Origin: Chitinophaga polysaccharea
GTDB lineage: Bacteria; Bacteroidota; Bacteroidia; Chitinophagales; Chitinophagaceae
NCBI RefSeq assembly: GCF_902150045.1
Contig: NZ_CABFVU010000001.1
Coordinates: 1,240,001-1,304,000 of the forward strand
Direction: 5' to 3'
DNA: 64,000 nucleotides
In this document: piece after piece, positions 8,890-18,500 of the stretch
Position numbering within the stretch: the stretch's first letter is position 1
How the letters are laid out: every line of letters starts with the position of its first letter
Position numbers and translations under genes: made by a program
The notes under the pieces: generated by a model
What the model was told of the DNA's origin: nothing
The model's database searches: none
Seen by the model: the letters and a program-made list of their open reading frames with translations, nothing else

Positions 8890-10377
8890 TCAGGTTCCGT
8901 TGACCCGTTGCATGCCTGCTTTGGCTCGCTGGTCAAGGGAGTTTTTATAATCATGGCCTTTCATGTTCAGACAACGCTGATAACATTCTATGGCTTTTGT
9001 TTTATCATTTCTTTTTTCATAAATGTAACCCATTTGAAGGGAAGCGCGTGCCGCATAATATTCCGGCCTGTTGCTGCCTACTTTTATGGTTACTTCATAC
9101 ATGGCAATAGCCTGATCGTCTTGCCCGCTTTCGTCGTAAATGCGGCCCAGGCGGTAGGCATATTCCAGTTTATCTTCCATTGCCGGGAAGTCCGCGGCTT
9201 TTTTTGTGAGCAGTAATGCCAGCGCCTTGGTGAAATACCCGCCATCGCTCAGTAAACGTACCCGCAATAAGAAGGGATTAGGCCATTTGCCGGTTTTGGC
9301 TTCCTTCAGTGCCTGTTTATCTGCATCCGTTTCCAGCCCGCCTTTTGTAAGGATCAAAGCCCGGTATTTATCTGCCGCTGCCTGGTTCCCTTCCAGGTAG
9401 TAGTACCAGCTGAGCCGCTGCAGGCACTCCTTCACATAAAACTTGCCTTTGAAGTTATTGACAAACCGTTCCAGGTAAATGTGCGCGTCCTGGTCTAACC
9501 TGGTAAGTTTCAGTAAGCCCATTACATAGTTGTAATATTGGATGTCCGCATACTCGGCTGTATCATTACGCTCCTGGAGCACTTTTATCCCGGTGGCAGC
9601 CTTCTGGTTGTTCAGCGACAGGTTTGCCACCATTAAAGCAAACAAGTAATTGTTTTTTGTATCCAGCTGTTTTCTTTGCAGGAATTCCCACGTTTCTTCC
9701 GGTTTATTCACAATAAACAACATCAGGTAGCAATAATAATAGTAGGATTCCTCCCGGAACATCTTCGCTTCCGGCGCATTGCTCTCAATGAACTTGTTCA
9801 CATTGGCCATTCCTTCTTTCATACTGCCTTTAAGGCCCAGGATATTGGTGATCCACTTATATCCTTCCGGAATGGTCCCGAATACGGTTTGCATAGCGCC
9901 CAGCAACAGGTTATTGGGCACAAAACCGGGAAACCGCTGCTGGTTTTCTTTCAGCATCATATAAGCTTTCCGGATCTCCCAGGTGGCATCCCATTTTTCA
10001 TCAAACTTTATTTTGATCAGCGCCCACTGGAATTTAATAGCCGCCTGTGTGTACAGGTAGTAAGGAGAATCCGGTGATCCCTCCGTCATTTTATTCAGCC
10101 GGAACGATCGCAGGCTCCTTTTCCTTGAATACTCTGCGGGATCTTCATTAAAGAAGAGCGGGAAAAAATCCGCATAGTTATCCAGGAAATAAGGCGCCAG
10201 GTTATCCGGGTGTTCTTTTTTCTCTGCTTCCAGCAAAGCCCTTCCGGTGTTTAACCTCAACTGCATGATAGCATCATACGCCTGCTCACAGCGGGTATTA
10301 AAATCAAAAACTTTCTGCCTGGCGCTCACGTTAAATCCGACGCTCAACAATAACAACAAAGAAAAAATAATACGCAT
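8890..10377 (-). CDS. Secreted tetratricopeptide-repeat protein, possibly TTC39/IML2-like
   Basis: 495 residues with a cleavable signal peptide (MRIIFSLLLLLSVGFNVSA), so it is periplasmic or envelope-associated. Clear TPR units occupy roughly residues 385-485 (EYAYRLGRIYDESGQDDQAI and MGYIYEKRNDKTKAIECY), and the rest is helical repeat. The block FGTIPEGYKWITNILGLKG near residue 175 is reminiscent of the eukaryotic TTC39/IML2 (DUF3808) repeat family, but this is a weak impression from memory. It is upstream of recN in the same transcription unit. The function is unknown; a scaffold role is likely from the repeats. Confidence 0.78.
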   Translation of the reverse strand: MRIIFSLLLLLSVGFNVSARQKVFDFNTRCEQAYDAIMQLRLNTGRALLEAEKKEHPDNLAPYFLDNYADFFPLFFNEDPAEYSRKRSLRSFRLNKMTEGSPDSPYYLYTQAAIKFQWALIKIKFDEKWDATWEIRKAYMMLKENQQRFPGFVPNNLLLGAMQTVFGTIPEGYKWITNILGLKGSMKEGMANVNKFIESNAPEAKMFREESYYYYCYLMLFIVNKPEETWEFLQRKQLDTKNNYLFALMVANLSLNNQKAATGIKVLQERNDTAEYADIQYYNYVMGLLKLTRLDQDAHIYLERFVNNFKGKFYVKECLQRLSWYYYLEGNQAAADKYRALILTKGGLETDADKQALKEAKTGKWPNPFLLRVRLLSDGGYFTKALALLLTKKAADFPAMEDKLEYAYRLGRIYDESGQDDQAIAMYEVTIKVGSNRPEYYAARASLQMGYIYEKRNDKTKAIECYQRCLNMKGHDYKNSLDQRAKAGMQRVNGT

Positions 10378-10651
10378 ACGGGAAAAATTCCTGAATTAAA
10401 GGCCAAATCTCTCATAACATCTTCCAAATCCCAAATAACACCTCACATTTTTTAAAGTTGTATTGTTTAGCTAATTCCCTGCCACAAAATAAAAGAACTA
10501 CTACGCAAGGTACCTGCGCAAAGGCAATCATCACAAAGCTAATATAATTAGTAAAACAAAACTAAATAAATTAGTATATTTTTTTATACACATACGCCAA
10601 TAAAAAAAGGACATCCTCAGATGTCCTTTCAAAATGTTTATGCCGGGATGG
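10378..10651. other. A/T-rich intergenic region between two minus-strand genes
   Basis: 274 bp with no coding potential. It holds the terminator of the zinc-ribbon gene at 10606-10629 and presumably the promoter of the TPR-recN unit, for which I see no clean TAnnTTTG box. Nothing else is recognised. Confidence 0.5.
10606..10629 (-). terminator. Intrinsic terminator after the zinc-ribbon gene
   Basis: Perfect arms AAAGGACATC and GATGTCCTTT with a 4-nt loop. On the minus strand the 3' arm runs into a T-tract. It lies 23 nt after the stop at 10652. Confidence 0.8.
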
Positions 10652-11404
10652 TTAGATCGTCACGGTAGCTTCAAGATCATTATCCACCAGGATACGTCCG
10701 CAGTGTTCACAAACGATGATCTTTTTATGCTGACGGATTTCCGCCTGGCGCTGAGGAGGGATGGCATTAAAGCACCCGCCACAGGAATCACGCTCTACAG
10801 TTACCACAGCCAAACCATTGCGGTAGTTTTTACGGATCTTTTCGTAAGCCTGTAATAAACGGGGATCTACCTTGGTTTTAGCTTCTTCACTTTCTTTGCG
10901 GAAAGCTTTCTCTTCTTTATCTGTTTCGCCGATGATCTTTTCCAGTTCGCCTTTCTTATGCTTCAGGTTCGCTTCTTTATCCGCCACCGCTTTCTTGGCT
11001 ACTTCCAATACGCGGCTTTTTTCCTTGATCTCTTCGTTAGCGTCCTTGATATGCTTTTCAGCCAGCTTGATTTCCAGCGCCTGCATCTCCATTTCTTTGG
11101 TGATGGCCTCGAACTCACGGTTATTCTTCACATTATCCTGCTGCTTCTCGTACTTCTTGATCAACGCTTCCGCTTCCTTGATGGCGTTCTTCTTGCTGGC
11201 AACAAAGTCCTGTATACCTTTCATTTCATTCTCAATGTGAGACTGACGTGTATTCAGGCCTTCGATCTCGTCTTCCAGGTCTTTTACCTCCATCGGCAAC
11301 TCCCCTTTCAGCACCTGGATCCCATCCAGCTTGGAATCAATCTTTTGCAATCTGAGTACAGACGCTAATTTTTCTTCAACGGAGTATTCTTTTACGGTTG
11401 CCAT
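10652..11404 (-). CDS. Coiled-coil protein with C4-type zinc ribbon (DUF164/zf-RING_7)
   Basis: 250 residues: a long, highly charged coiled coil (about 15-185) followed by a zinc ribbon with paired cysteines, CGGC near residue 210 and CEHC near 236. This is the conserved DUF164 layout found across bacteria; proposed roles involve nucleic-acid binding, but the function is not established. It starts 3 nt after the stop of the Nif3-like gene, an arrangement consistent with one operon and translational coupling. A strong terminator follows. Confidence 0.88.
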   Translation of the reverse strand: MATVKEYSVEEKLASVLRLQKIDSKLDGIQVLKGELPMEVKDLEDEIEGLNTRQSHIENEMKGIQDFVASKKNAIKEAEALIKKYEKQQDNVKNNREFEAITKEMEMQALEIKLAEKHIKDANEEIKEKSRVLEVAKKAVADKEANLKHKKGELEKIIGETDKEEKAFRKESEEAKTKVDPRLLQAYEKIRKNYRNGLAVVTVERDSCGGCFNAIPPQRQAEIRQHKKIIVCEHCGRILVDNDLEATVTI

Positions 11405-11407
11405 GTA

Positions 11408-12502
11408 TTATAAATAATTTACCGGGTTTGTTTTAATCGTAGATTTAAGAGGCGCAAAATTACGGAATTTTTCGGTCAATATATGATAAAATAATTCCAC
11501 AGTGAACTGCTCACTCTCAAAATGTCCGATATCTGCTATAATTAATTGATTATCAGCATCAAAAAATTCGTGATACTTAAAATCAGCAGAAATGTAGGCA
11601 TCTGCCCCTGCAGCTATCGCCTGTTTTAACAGGAAACTGCCCGCTCCCCCACATAACGCTACTTTTTTTACGGAACGCCCTCTCAAAGGGGTATATCTCA
11701 CACAACCGGTAAGGAACTGCTTTTTCACAAACTGTAAAAAATCCAGCTCATCCATTGCCTCCGGCAAGGTGCCAATCAATCCCGAACCCACCTGCTGATA
11801 AGCATTTTCCAGGCTTATCACATCGTAGGCCACCTCTTCATAAGGGTGGCTACCTAACAGCGCCTGTAAAATTTTTCCTTCCAAATATACCGGAAAAATT
11901 ACTTCCAACTTTATTTCAGCTTCAAAATGTCTTTTACCAGGCGTACCCACATAAGGATCTGTGCCCTCGGCCCCCCGGAAGGTGCCCTCACCGGCACTGT
12001 TAAAACTGCACTCGCTGTAATTCCCGATATGACCGGCGCCTGCTTCAAATAAAGCAGCCCTTACTATCTCCACGTCCGCCACCGGCACAAATGTGTATAA
12101 CTTTTTCAGTAATCCCCGTTTGGGCTGTAATACCCGGGTTTGTTCCAGCCCCAGTTTAGCCGCCATCTGCGCGCATACCCCGTTACGAACATTATCCAGG
12201 TTGGTATGTGCCGCATAAACAGCTATATCGTGTTTAATAGCCTTAATTGCCACCCGCTCCACATAGGAATTCCCATTGATCTTCTTTAATCCCCCGAAAA
12301 CAATCGGATGATGGGCTATCACCAGGTTACATCCGTTTGCTATGGCTTCATCAATCACCTCCTCCGTTGCATCCAGTGTGAGCAGGGCATTGGTGACCTG
12401 CACATCTGCACGCCCGAAAATCAGCCCGGCATTATCGTAACTCTCCTGGTATTGCAAAGGCGCAAACTGTTCAATGGCCTGTATGATCTCTTTTATCTTC
12501 AT
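11408..12502 (-). CDS. Nif3-like dinuclear metal-centre hexameric protein
   Basis: 364 residues, the long form of the NIF3/YbgI family with a PII-like insertion of about 120 residues in the middle. Metal-site motifs are visible: IAHHPIVFGGLK near residue 62, AAHTNLDNVRNG near 97, and IADIGHFESEQF near 325. The family is annotated as GTP cyclohydrolase 1 type 2 homologue, but its physiological reaction is uncertain. It is the first gene of a two-gene operon with the zinc-ribbon protein. A promoter-like TAATTTTTG (one base longer than consensus) ends 5 nt before the ATG. Confidence 0.9.
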   Translation of the reverse strand: MKIKEIIQAIEQFAPLQYQESYDNAGLIFGRADVQVTNALLTLDATEEVIDEAIANGCNLVIAHHPIVFGGLKKINGNSYVERVAIKAIKHDIAVYAAHTNLDNVRNGVCAQMAAKLGLEQTRVLQPKRGLLKKLYTFVPVADVEIVRAALFEAGAGHIGNYSECSFNSAGEGTFRGAEGTDPYVGTPGKRHFEAEIKLEVIFPVYLEGKILQALLGSHPYEEVAYDVISLENAYQQVGSGLIGTLPEAMDELDFLQFVKKQFLTGCVRYTPLRGRSVKKVALCGGAGSFLLKQAIAAGADAYISADFKYHEFFDADNQLIIADIGHFESEQFTVELFYHILTEKFRNFAPLKSTIKTNPVNYL

Positions 12503-12538
12503 ATGTGCAAAAATTAATGGTTCATTCGTGGCATCAGC

Positions 12539-12546
12539 TAAATTTG
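12539..12546 (+). promoter_or_regulatory. Promoter -7 box TAAATTTG for the carboxypeptidase
   Basis: A perfect TAnnTTTG 15 nt before the ATG at 12562. It lies downstream of an earlier in-frame ATG at 12505, which argues against the longer start. Confidence 0.6.
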
Positions 12547-12561
12547 CAAAAAATATCTTTT

Positions 12562-14073
12562 ATGCCCGGAAGCAAATCTACAGCAGAACAGTATTCGGAT
12601 TACAAAATAAAAATGCAAAAAATTGCGGACGTAAGAAACGCCCTGGCCGTACTTGGCTGGGACCAGGAAACCTATCTTCCGGAAAAAGGAGCCGGGTTCC
12701 GGGGTCAGCAGATCACTACCCTCAGCGCTATCGCACATGAACTATTCACTGCCCCTGAGCTGGACGCCATCCTCCTGGCGCTGAAAGGAAATACAGATCT
12801 GGATCCGGTAGAACAAAAGAATATCCTTCTTTCTACCGAGGATTACGAAAAGAATAAAAAATACCCGGCCTCCTTTGTAGCTGACCTATCGAAAGCGACC
12901 AACGAAAGCTATCACGCCTGGATCAAGGCACGTAAGGCGAACGACTACTCTCTCTTCGCCCCCGCACTTGCACGGATGGTGGAACTGAAAAAACAGGAAA
13001 CCGGTATTCTCGGCTATGAAGGACACCCCTACAATGCACTGCTTAACGAGTATGAAAAAGGCGCGCATACCGGTATGCTGGATACTATTTTCAACGAGGT
13101 GAAAACTGCCCTTTCCCCGCTGCTCAGCCAGATAGAACAGCAACCCGTTATTAACAAGGACTTCCTCCACCTGCACTATAACCGCGATGTACAATGGAAA
13201 TTCGGTATCTCCCTTCTTGAAAAGATGGGATACGACCTGAAAGCAGGAAGGCAGGATGTTTCAGAGCATCCATTCACCACCAGCTTCAACCCGCTTGATG
13301 TAAGGGTGACCACCCGCATTGATGAAAACGATTTTGGCAATATGACCTGGAGCTGCATCCATGAAGGCGGTCACGCCCTCTATGAACAGGGATTGCCCAC
13401 GGAACAATATGGCCTTCCCTGCGGTGAAGCCACCAGCCTCGGTATCCATGAGTCGCAGTCCCGGCTGTGGGAAAACAATGTAGGCCGCAGCCTTCTCTTC
13501 TGGCAATATCATTACCCACGCCTCCAGCAACTGTTCCCTGAAAACCTCGGAAACATTCCCCTGGACGCATTCTATAAAGCCATTAATAAAGTTCAGCCTT
13601 CCCTCATCCGCACAGAAGCCGATGAGCTAACCTATCATTTCCATATCATGATCCGGTATGAAATTGAAAAAGGGCTGATCGATGGCAGCATTGATGTAAA
13701 AGATCTGAAACATACCTGGAATGAATACTACCGTCAATACCTGCACGTAACCGTACCGGATGATGTACACGGCGTACTACAGGACATCCACTGGTCGCAT
13801 GGCAGCTTTGGCTACTTCCCTACATATTCACTGGGTAGTTTTTATGCCGCACAATTCTTTGCAGCCGCACAAAAACAGGTACCCGGTTTAGATGCAGGCA
13901 TTGCCGCCGGTAATTATGAGCCTTTGCTGACATGGTTACGTACCAATATCCATCCGTTCGGACGATTGTATACATCAAGCGAGTTGTGTGAGAAAGTAAC
14001 GGGGAAACAACTGGCATTCGGGGAATTCCTGGAATACGCGAAAACGAAATATGGCGGGATATACGGATTTTAA
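12562..14073 (+). CDS. M32-family metallocarboxypeptidase
   Basis: About 503 residues, the usual length of thermostable carboxypeptidase 1 (M32). The zinc motif is HEGGH in CIHEGGHALYEQG near residue 253, and the third ligand Glu is in GIHESQSRLWEN near 283. The C-terminal IRTEADELTYHFHIMIRYEIE and HWSHGSFGYFPTYSLG blocks are also family hallmarks. It is a cytoplasmic, metal-dependent, broad-specificity C-terminal exopeptidase. The MPGSKSTAEQYSDYK start is preferred because a promoter box sits between it and the earlier ATG. It is divergent from the Nif3-like gene and ends in a shared bidirectional terminator. Confidence 0.92.
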   Translation: MPGSKSTAEQYSDYKIKMQKIADVRNALAVLGWDQETYLPEKGAGFRGQQITTLSAIAHELFTAPELDAILLALKGNTDLDPVEQKNILLSTEDYEKNKKYPASFVADLSKATNESYHAWIKARKANDYSLFAPALARMVELKKQETGILGYEGHPYNALLNEYEKGAHTGMLDTIFNEVKTALSPLLSQIEQQPVINKDFLHLHYNRDVQWKFGISLLEKMGYDLKAGRQDVSEHPFTTSFNPLDVRVTTRIDENDFGNMTWSCIHEGGHALYEQGLPTEQYGLPCGEATSLGIHESQSRLWENNVGRSLLFWQYHYPRLQQLFPENLGNIPLDAFYKAINKVQPSLIRTEADELTYHFHIMIRYEIEKGLIDGSIDVKDLKHTWNEYYRQYLHVTVPDDVHGVLQDIHWSHGSFGYFPTYSLGSFYAAQFFAAAQKQVPGLDAGIAAGNYEPLLTWLRTNIHPFGRLYTSSELCEKVTGKQLAFGEFLEYAKTKYGGIYGF

Positions 14074-14076
14074 AAT

Positions 14077-14111
14077 AAAAGCCCGGAACTTCCTGTTAGT
14101 TCCGGGCTTTT
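14077..14111. terminator. Bidirectional terminator between convergent genes
   Basis: AAAAGCCCGGAACT pairs with AGTTCCGGGCTTTT around a short loop, with A- and T-tracts on both sides. It serves both the carboxypeptidase (+) and the rhodanese-thioredoxin gene (-). Confidence 0.85.
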
Positions 14112-14127
14112 AAAATTCTTTGTTCAG

Positions 14128-14820
14128 CTATAATCCTGCCAGCTTCTCCAACTCCGCCAATTCCATTACTCCCTCCTTTCTCGCTATCTCCTTACCATCT
14201 TTATAAAAAATAAAAGTGGGCAGCTTAGCCGCATTTACAGACTTCATCACTTCCTGGTCGTTACCGCCATCTACAAATACTTTTTTCACCTGCGGATGTT
14301 TTTGGAAGAATTTTCCCAGCACCGGTTCCATCTGTTTACAGGGAGGACACCATGCGGCTCCTACATCTGTCAGCACATAGCCCTTTGCCTGCACCGACTT
14401 ATTATACTCAGCTATACTGAGTTGAGGCTTTTTCTCTGCCACGCCATCCAGTGGCTTTCCGGCCTGCTTCCAGGCATTGATGCCACCTTCCAGTTCAACT
14501 ACATCCGTAAAACCGTTTTCCCTCATCCATTTAGCGGCAGCACTGCTCCGGCCACCACTCAGGCAATAAATATACACCGGCTTTTTCTTGTTGAGATACT
14601 GTACCCGTTCTTTGAACTCCGCTTTCTTTGTATAATCGGCCTGTAAAGCATGTGGCAGATGACCGGTGCTAAATTCCCCGGCGGTGCGTACATCAAATAC
14701 CTGTACATCCGGCTGACGGATATCCTTATCAAATTCAGCGGCGTCTACCATCTTTTCCTGTTGTGCCATTGCAGTAATACCTGTAAGCATCATCACAACG
14801 GCTAATAGAACTCGTCCCAT
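14128..14820 (-). CDS. Exported rhodanese-thioredoxin fusion protein
   Basis: 230 residues with a signal peptide ending near AMAQ, so periplasmic. The N-terminal half is a rhodanese domain with the active-site loop CLSGGRS near residue 85. The C-terminal half is a thioredoxin domain with WCPPC near 158 and the cis-Pro region KLPTFIFYKDG near 205. Both active-site cysteines are present. The fusion suggests sulfur transfer or persulfide handling coupled to reduction in the periplasm (inference). Its start overlaps the end of the TPMT-like methyltransferase gene by 19 nt, so the two genes are one operon. Confidence 0.88.
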   Translation of the reverse strand: MGRVLLAVVMMLTGITAMAQQEKMVDAAEFDKDIRQPDVQVFDVRTAGEFSTGHLPHALQADYTKKAEFKERVQYLNKKKPVYIYCLSGGRSSAAAKWMRENGFTDVVELEGGINAWKQAGKPLDGVAEKKPQLSIAEYNKSVQAKGYVLTDVGAAWCPPCKQMEPVLGKFFQKHPQVKKVFVDGGNDQEVMKSVNAAKLPTFIFYKDGKEIARKEGVMELAELEKLAGL

Positions 14821-15401
14821 ATCGTCTTTATTTTCGGCATAAAATTAATAAACAATTCTGCTCCCTGTCTTGCCGGATGCGAGTTATAGCAGGGCTGCAA
14901 CGTTTTGATATCAAACAAAGGAGAAAACAACTTCCTGTATTCTTCCTCTGTTCCCCCGAAAGGCGGGCCTTCCTGCGGAAAGTGACGGTTAAACAAAACT
15001 CCTGCCAGATGCCCGCCCGGTTTGATCAGCGAATACATATGCTCCACATAATTTGTCCTGAGAAACGGAGGCAGGGCGCAGAAAAAAGTCTGCTCCAATA
15101 CAAGGTCGTAACTGCCCTTATGATCAAAAAAATCTTCCTGCAACACTTTCACACGGGTACGGGCAAACGTTTTTTGCAACTGTTCCACCAATACCGGTGC
15201 AATATCCAACACGGTTACATCGCCAAAAGCCTGTCCGGCCAGGTAAGCGGCTTCATAACTGTTGCCCCCACCGGGAACGAGTATACGAATATCCCTGTCT
15301 ACCAGCTGATCAATATACTCCTTTAAAGGTGGTGATACCATTCCCATATCCCAGCCGGTATCTCCTTTAAGATAGCGGTCATTCCAATACTGACTATCCA
15401 T
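14802..15401 (-). CDS. TPMT-like SAM-dependent methyltransferase
   Basis: 199 residues, opening MDSQYWNDRYLKGDTGWDMG, the N-terminal signature of thiopurine S-methyltransferase-like proteins. The SAM-binding motif is ILVPGGGNSYEAAYL near residue 40, the acidic motif VTVLDIAP near 63, and YDLVLEQTFFCALPP near 98. The natural substrate is not defined; small thiol, selenol or halide acceptors are known in the family. It overlaps the rhodanese-thioredoxin gene by 19 nt, which fits a shared thiol or sulfur context. Confidence 0.85.
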   Translation of the reverse strand: MDSQYWNDRYLKGDTGWDMGMVSPPLKEYIDQLVDRDIRILVPGGGNSYEAAYLAGQAFGDVTVLDIAPVLVEQLQKTFARTRVKVLQEDFFDHKGSYDLVLEQTFFCALPPFLRTNYVEHMYSLIKPGGHLAGVLFNRHFPQEGPPFGGTEEEYRKLFSPLFDIKTLQPCYNSHPARQGAELFINFMPKIKTIWDEFY

Positions 15402-15531
15402 ATCCGGAACTCTTTTTATGCTAAGTTACGGCCATTCAGCCACATACATAAATACATCGCTTTTCCAAACATTATTGTTATTTTTATGCTTTGAAGATAC
15501 CTGTGAAACGGCCTTAACGCCAACCTATGCC

Positions 15532-18500
15532 ATGAAAAGCCTACGCTATTATTTACGGATTGTCATTAAACATATTTTGTTTTGGCTGCTGACGGCACCG
15601 ACTGTCCGCGCACAATCAGTTACCATCAATGCAGATAAAAAAGCCGGATGTCCTCCTTTCCTGGTAAACTTTACCGCTGCAGCGGACCCCGGCTACCAGC
15701 AGATTGAATGGGACTTCGGACTTGGCGCCAATGTTACCAACGACCTCACTCCTTCCAAAACATTCCAGGATCCCGGGATCTACCATGTTAAACTGACGGC
15801 TACCTATGGCGCCAATGTCATCGTAAAACAGCTTGATATCCAGGTGTATAATAAACCGGTGGTCAACTTCAGCATACTTAATACTACCGGGTGCGCGCCC
15901 TTCATGGCTACATTCAGGGATCTTTCAACACCCGGTGATGGCAGCATTGCAGATATTACCTGGGATTTCGGCGATGGAGGCGGCGCGGTTGGCGCCAATG
16001 TAACGCACACATATACACAGGCGGGTACTTATAATGTGCTCAGCGCAGTTACTAACAGTTACGGCTGTACGGCATTCAAAGGTCCTGAACCCGTAAAAAT
16101 ACAGAGCGCGCCTACACCTGTTTTTTCGGCAGACAAAACCCAAAGCTGCACCACTCCGTTTGCCGTCACCTTCTTTAATAATACCATCAACAACTCCCCT
16201 GATCCGGTTACCTATACGTGGGATTATGGCGATGGTTCCACGGGCACAGCCAACCAGTACACCTATACAAGGGAAGGCCGCTTTACAGTAAAATTAACGG
16301 CTGTCACTTCAGGCGGGTGCACTGTTCCGCTCACCAAAACAGATTATATTTCTATTGAAAAAGTAAAACCGGCGTTTACGTTTTCCACTCCATGTGCAGA
16401 TCAACCGGTTAACTTCACCAATACCACACAACCGGTTCCCGGTCAGGTAACATGGGCATTCCCCGATGGTACCATACAAACCACTGCCAATGCCATCAAA
16501 CAATTTGCCACACCGGGCGACTATATCGTAAAAATGCAGGCTACGCTTGGCAGTTGCATGGAGGAAACACAGCAAACCATTCACATCAATCCCTCTCCGC
16601 AGATCAACCCGATGGCTACACCGCTCAGCGCCTGTAATACTCCTTTTACTACACAATTCAGCGCTCAATCGGTTAACGCTACTTCCTGGAACTGGAACTT
16701 TGGCGATGGCGTTGTTTCTACCCTGGAAAATCCTTCCCACACTTATACCCGCGAAGGATCCTTTACGGTTACTCTTACTGCATCAAACGCCTCCGGCTGC
16801 AATAAAACCATCACCCTTCCCGGGTATATCAATATTGCGAAACCTAATCTCAGTATTTACCGCAATATCACCGAAGGCTGTATTCCGTTACCTGTAGATT
16901 TCTATGCAGAACTGGATGTTACAGATCCCATTGTTAGCTATCAGTGGAATTTCGGAGATGGCGCCACTTCCACCGCAGCAAGGCCACACCATATTTTCAC
17001 CACCCAGGGCACTTTCTCTGTTACTGTTACAGTAACAACGGCCAGCGGATGTACGGCCAGCGGTACCACCATCATCATGGCCGGAACAAGGCCGGTGGTG
17101 GATTTTTCTGCCACTCCTCTGAAATCATGCGCTAAAGATCCGGTGCAGTTCACTAACCTTTCTGTTCCCCGCGGTACTTCCTGGATATGGACGTTTGTAC
17201 AGGATAACAGCACCAGCACAGAAGAAAACCCTAATCATACTTTTAATGAAATCGGTAACCACGACATTATCCTCGTGGTAAACAACAACGGGTGTATTGA
17301 ACAGTTAATAAAACGAAATTATATCCAGATCATTCCACCTGTTGCAAGGTTTGAAACACCCCCCGATTGCGTGGATCCCTATCACCGGAAATTTACCGAC
17401 AACTCTACCTTCGGCCCAATCCCTACGCCCATAAAAACATGGTTATGGGAATTTGGCGAAAACGGCGCCACTTCTACAGATCAGCATCCGGATTTCAAAT
17501 ACCAGACAACGGGTTTGAAACAGGTGCGGCTTACTATCGATAACGGGATCTGTACATCCACCACTACCCAATCGGTTAACATCATCGATGAAAAACCAGT
17601 CATTACTCCCGATAAACCAGGAATATGCAGGGGCGAAAATATTTATATATCGTTAGGACCACTAAATAATTCGAATATCAATGAATACAGCTGGGATTGG
17701 GGAGATGGCAGCCCCATACAAAATATACCGGCCTATAATTTTGATCCGGCCACAGGTATTGCGCATACCTATAATCAAACAGGCACCTTCACCATCAGGC
17801 TCACCATTACAGACAAGAACAGCTGCACCCGCCAGGCGCCGCCAGCAAGCATTGATGTGAACGGCGCTACGCCTGATTTTGATTATACCGGTAAAAGATG
17901 CAAAGATGAGATCTTCAGCTTCACTGATAGATCTACTGTGAACAGTGGCAACAGTATCCTCAACTGGCAATGGGACTTCGGCGATCAGAGCAATAAAGAA
18001 AATTACACCACACAACCAATTGATATAAAGCATACTTATACTAACGCTAACGATTATACGGTTTCATTAACGGTAACCGATAAGTTCAGCTGTGTGGTAA
18101 AAGTGCAGAAGGTGATCCGTTTCGACAGGGTGAAGGCCGATTTCATGGTACCCTCCAATATTGCCTGTCTTGATAAATCCTTCACGTTTGTGGATCAGTC
18201 GCAAGGCACTATCCAGAACTATGCCTGGAACTTCGGCGACAATACCACCGGCTCCGGCAACAGGCCTGTAAAGGTATACAGTGCGCCGGGTAAATACAAT
18301 GTAACCCTGAAGGTAACCACTCCTGCAGGCTGCACGGATGAAATCACCAAAACAAATGTGGTCACCGTTCCTGATCCCAAAGCTTCTTTTACTATTCCGG
18401 ACAACCTGGATCTGTGCCCACCGGTGAAAGTGTTATTCACAAACACCTCAACGGATTTTGTAAGCTCCAGCTGGAATTTCGGGGACAATGGCACTTCTTC

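Noticed and set aside
12505..12561. Extended N-terminus for the M32 carboxypeptidase
   Set aside because: A perfect promoter box at 12539-12546 lies inside this extension, and the family N-terminus matches the later ATG.
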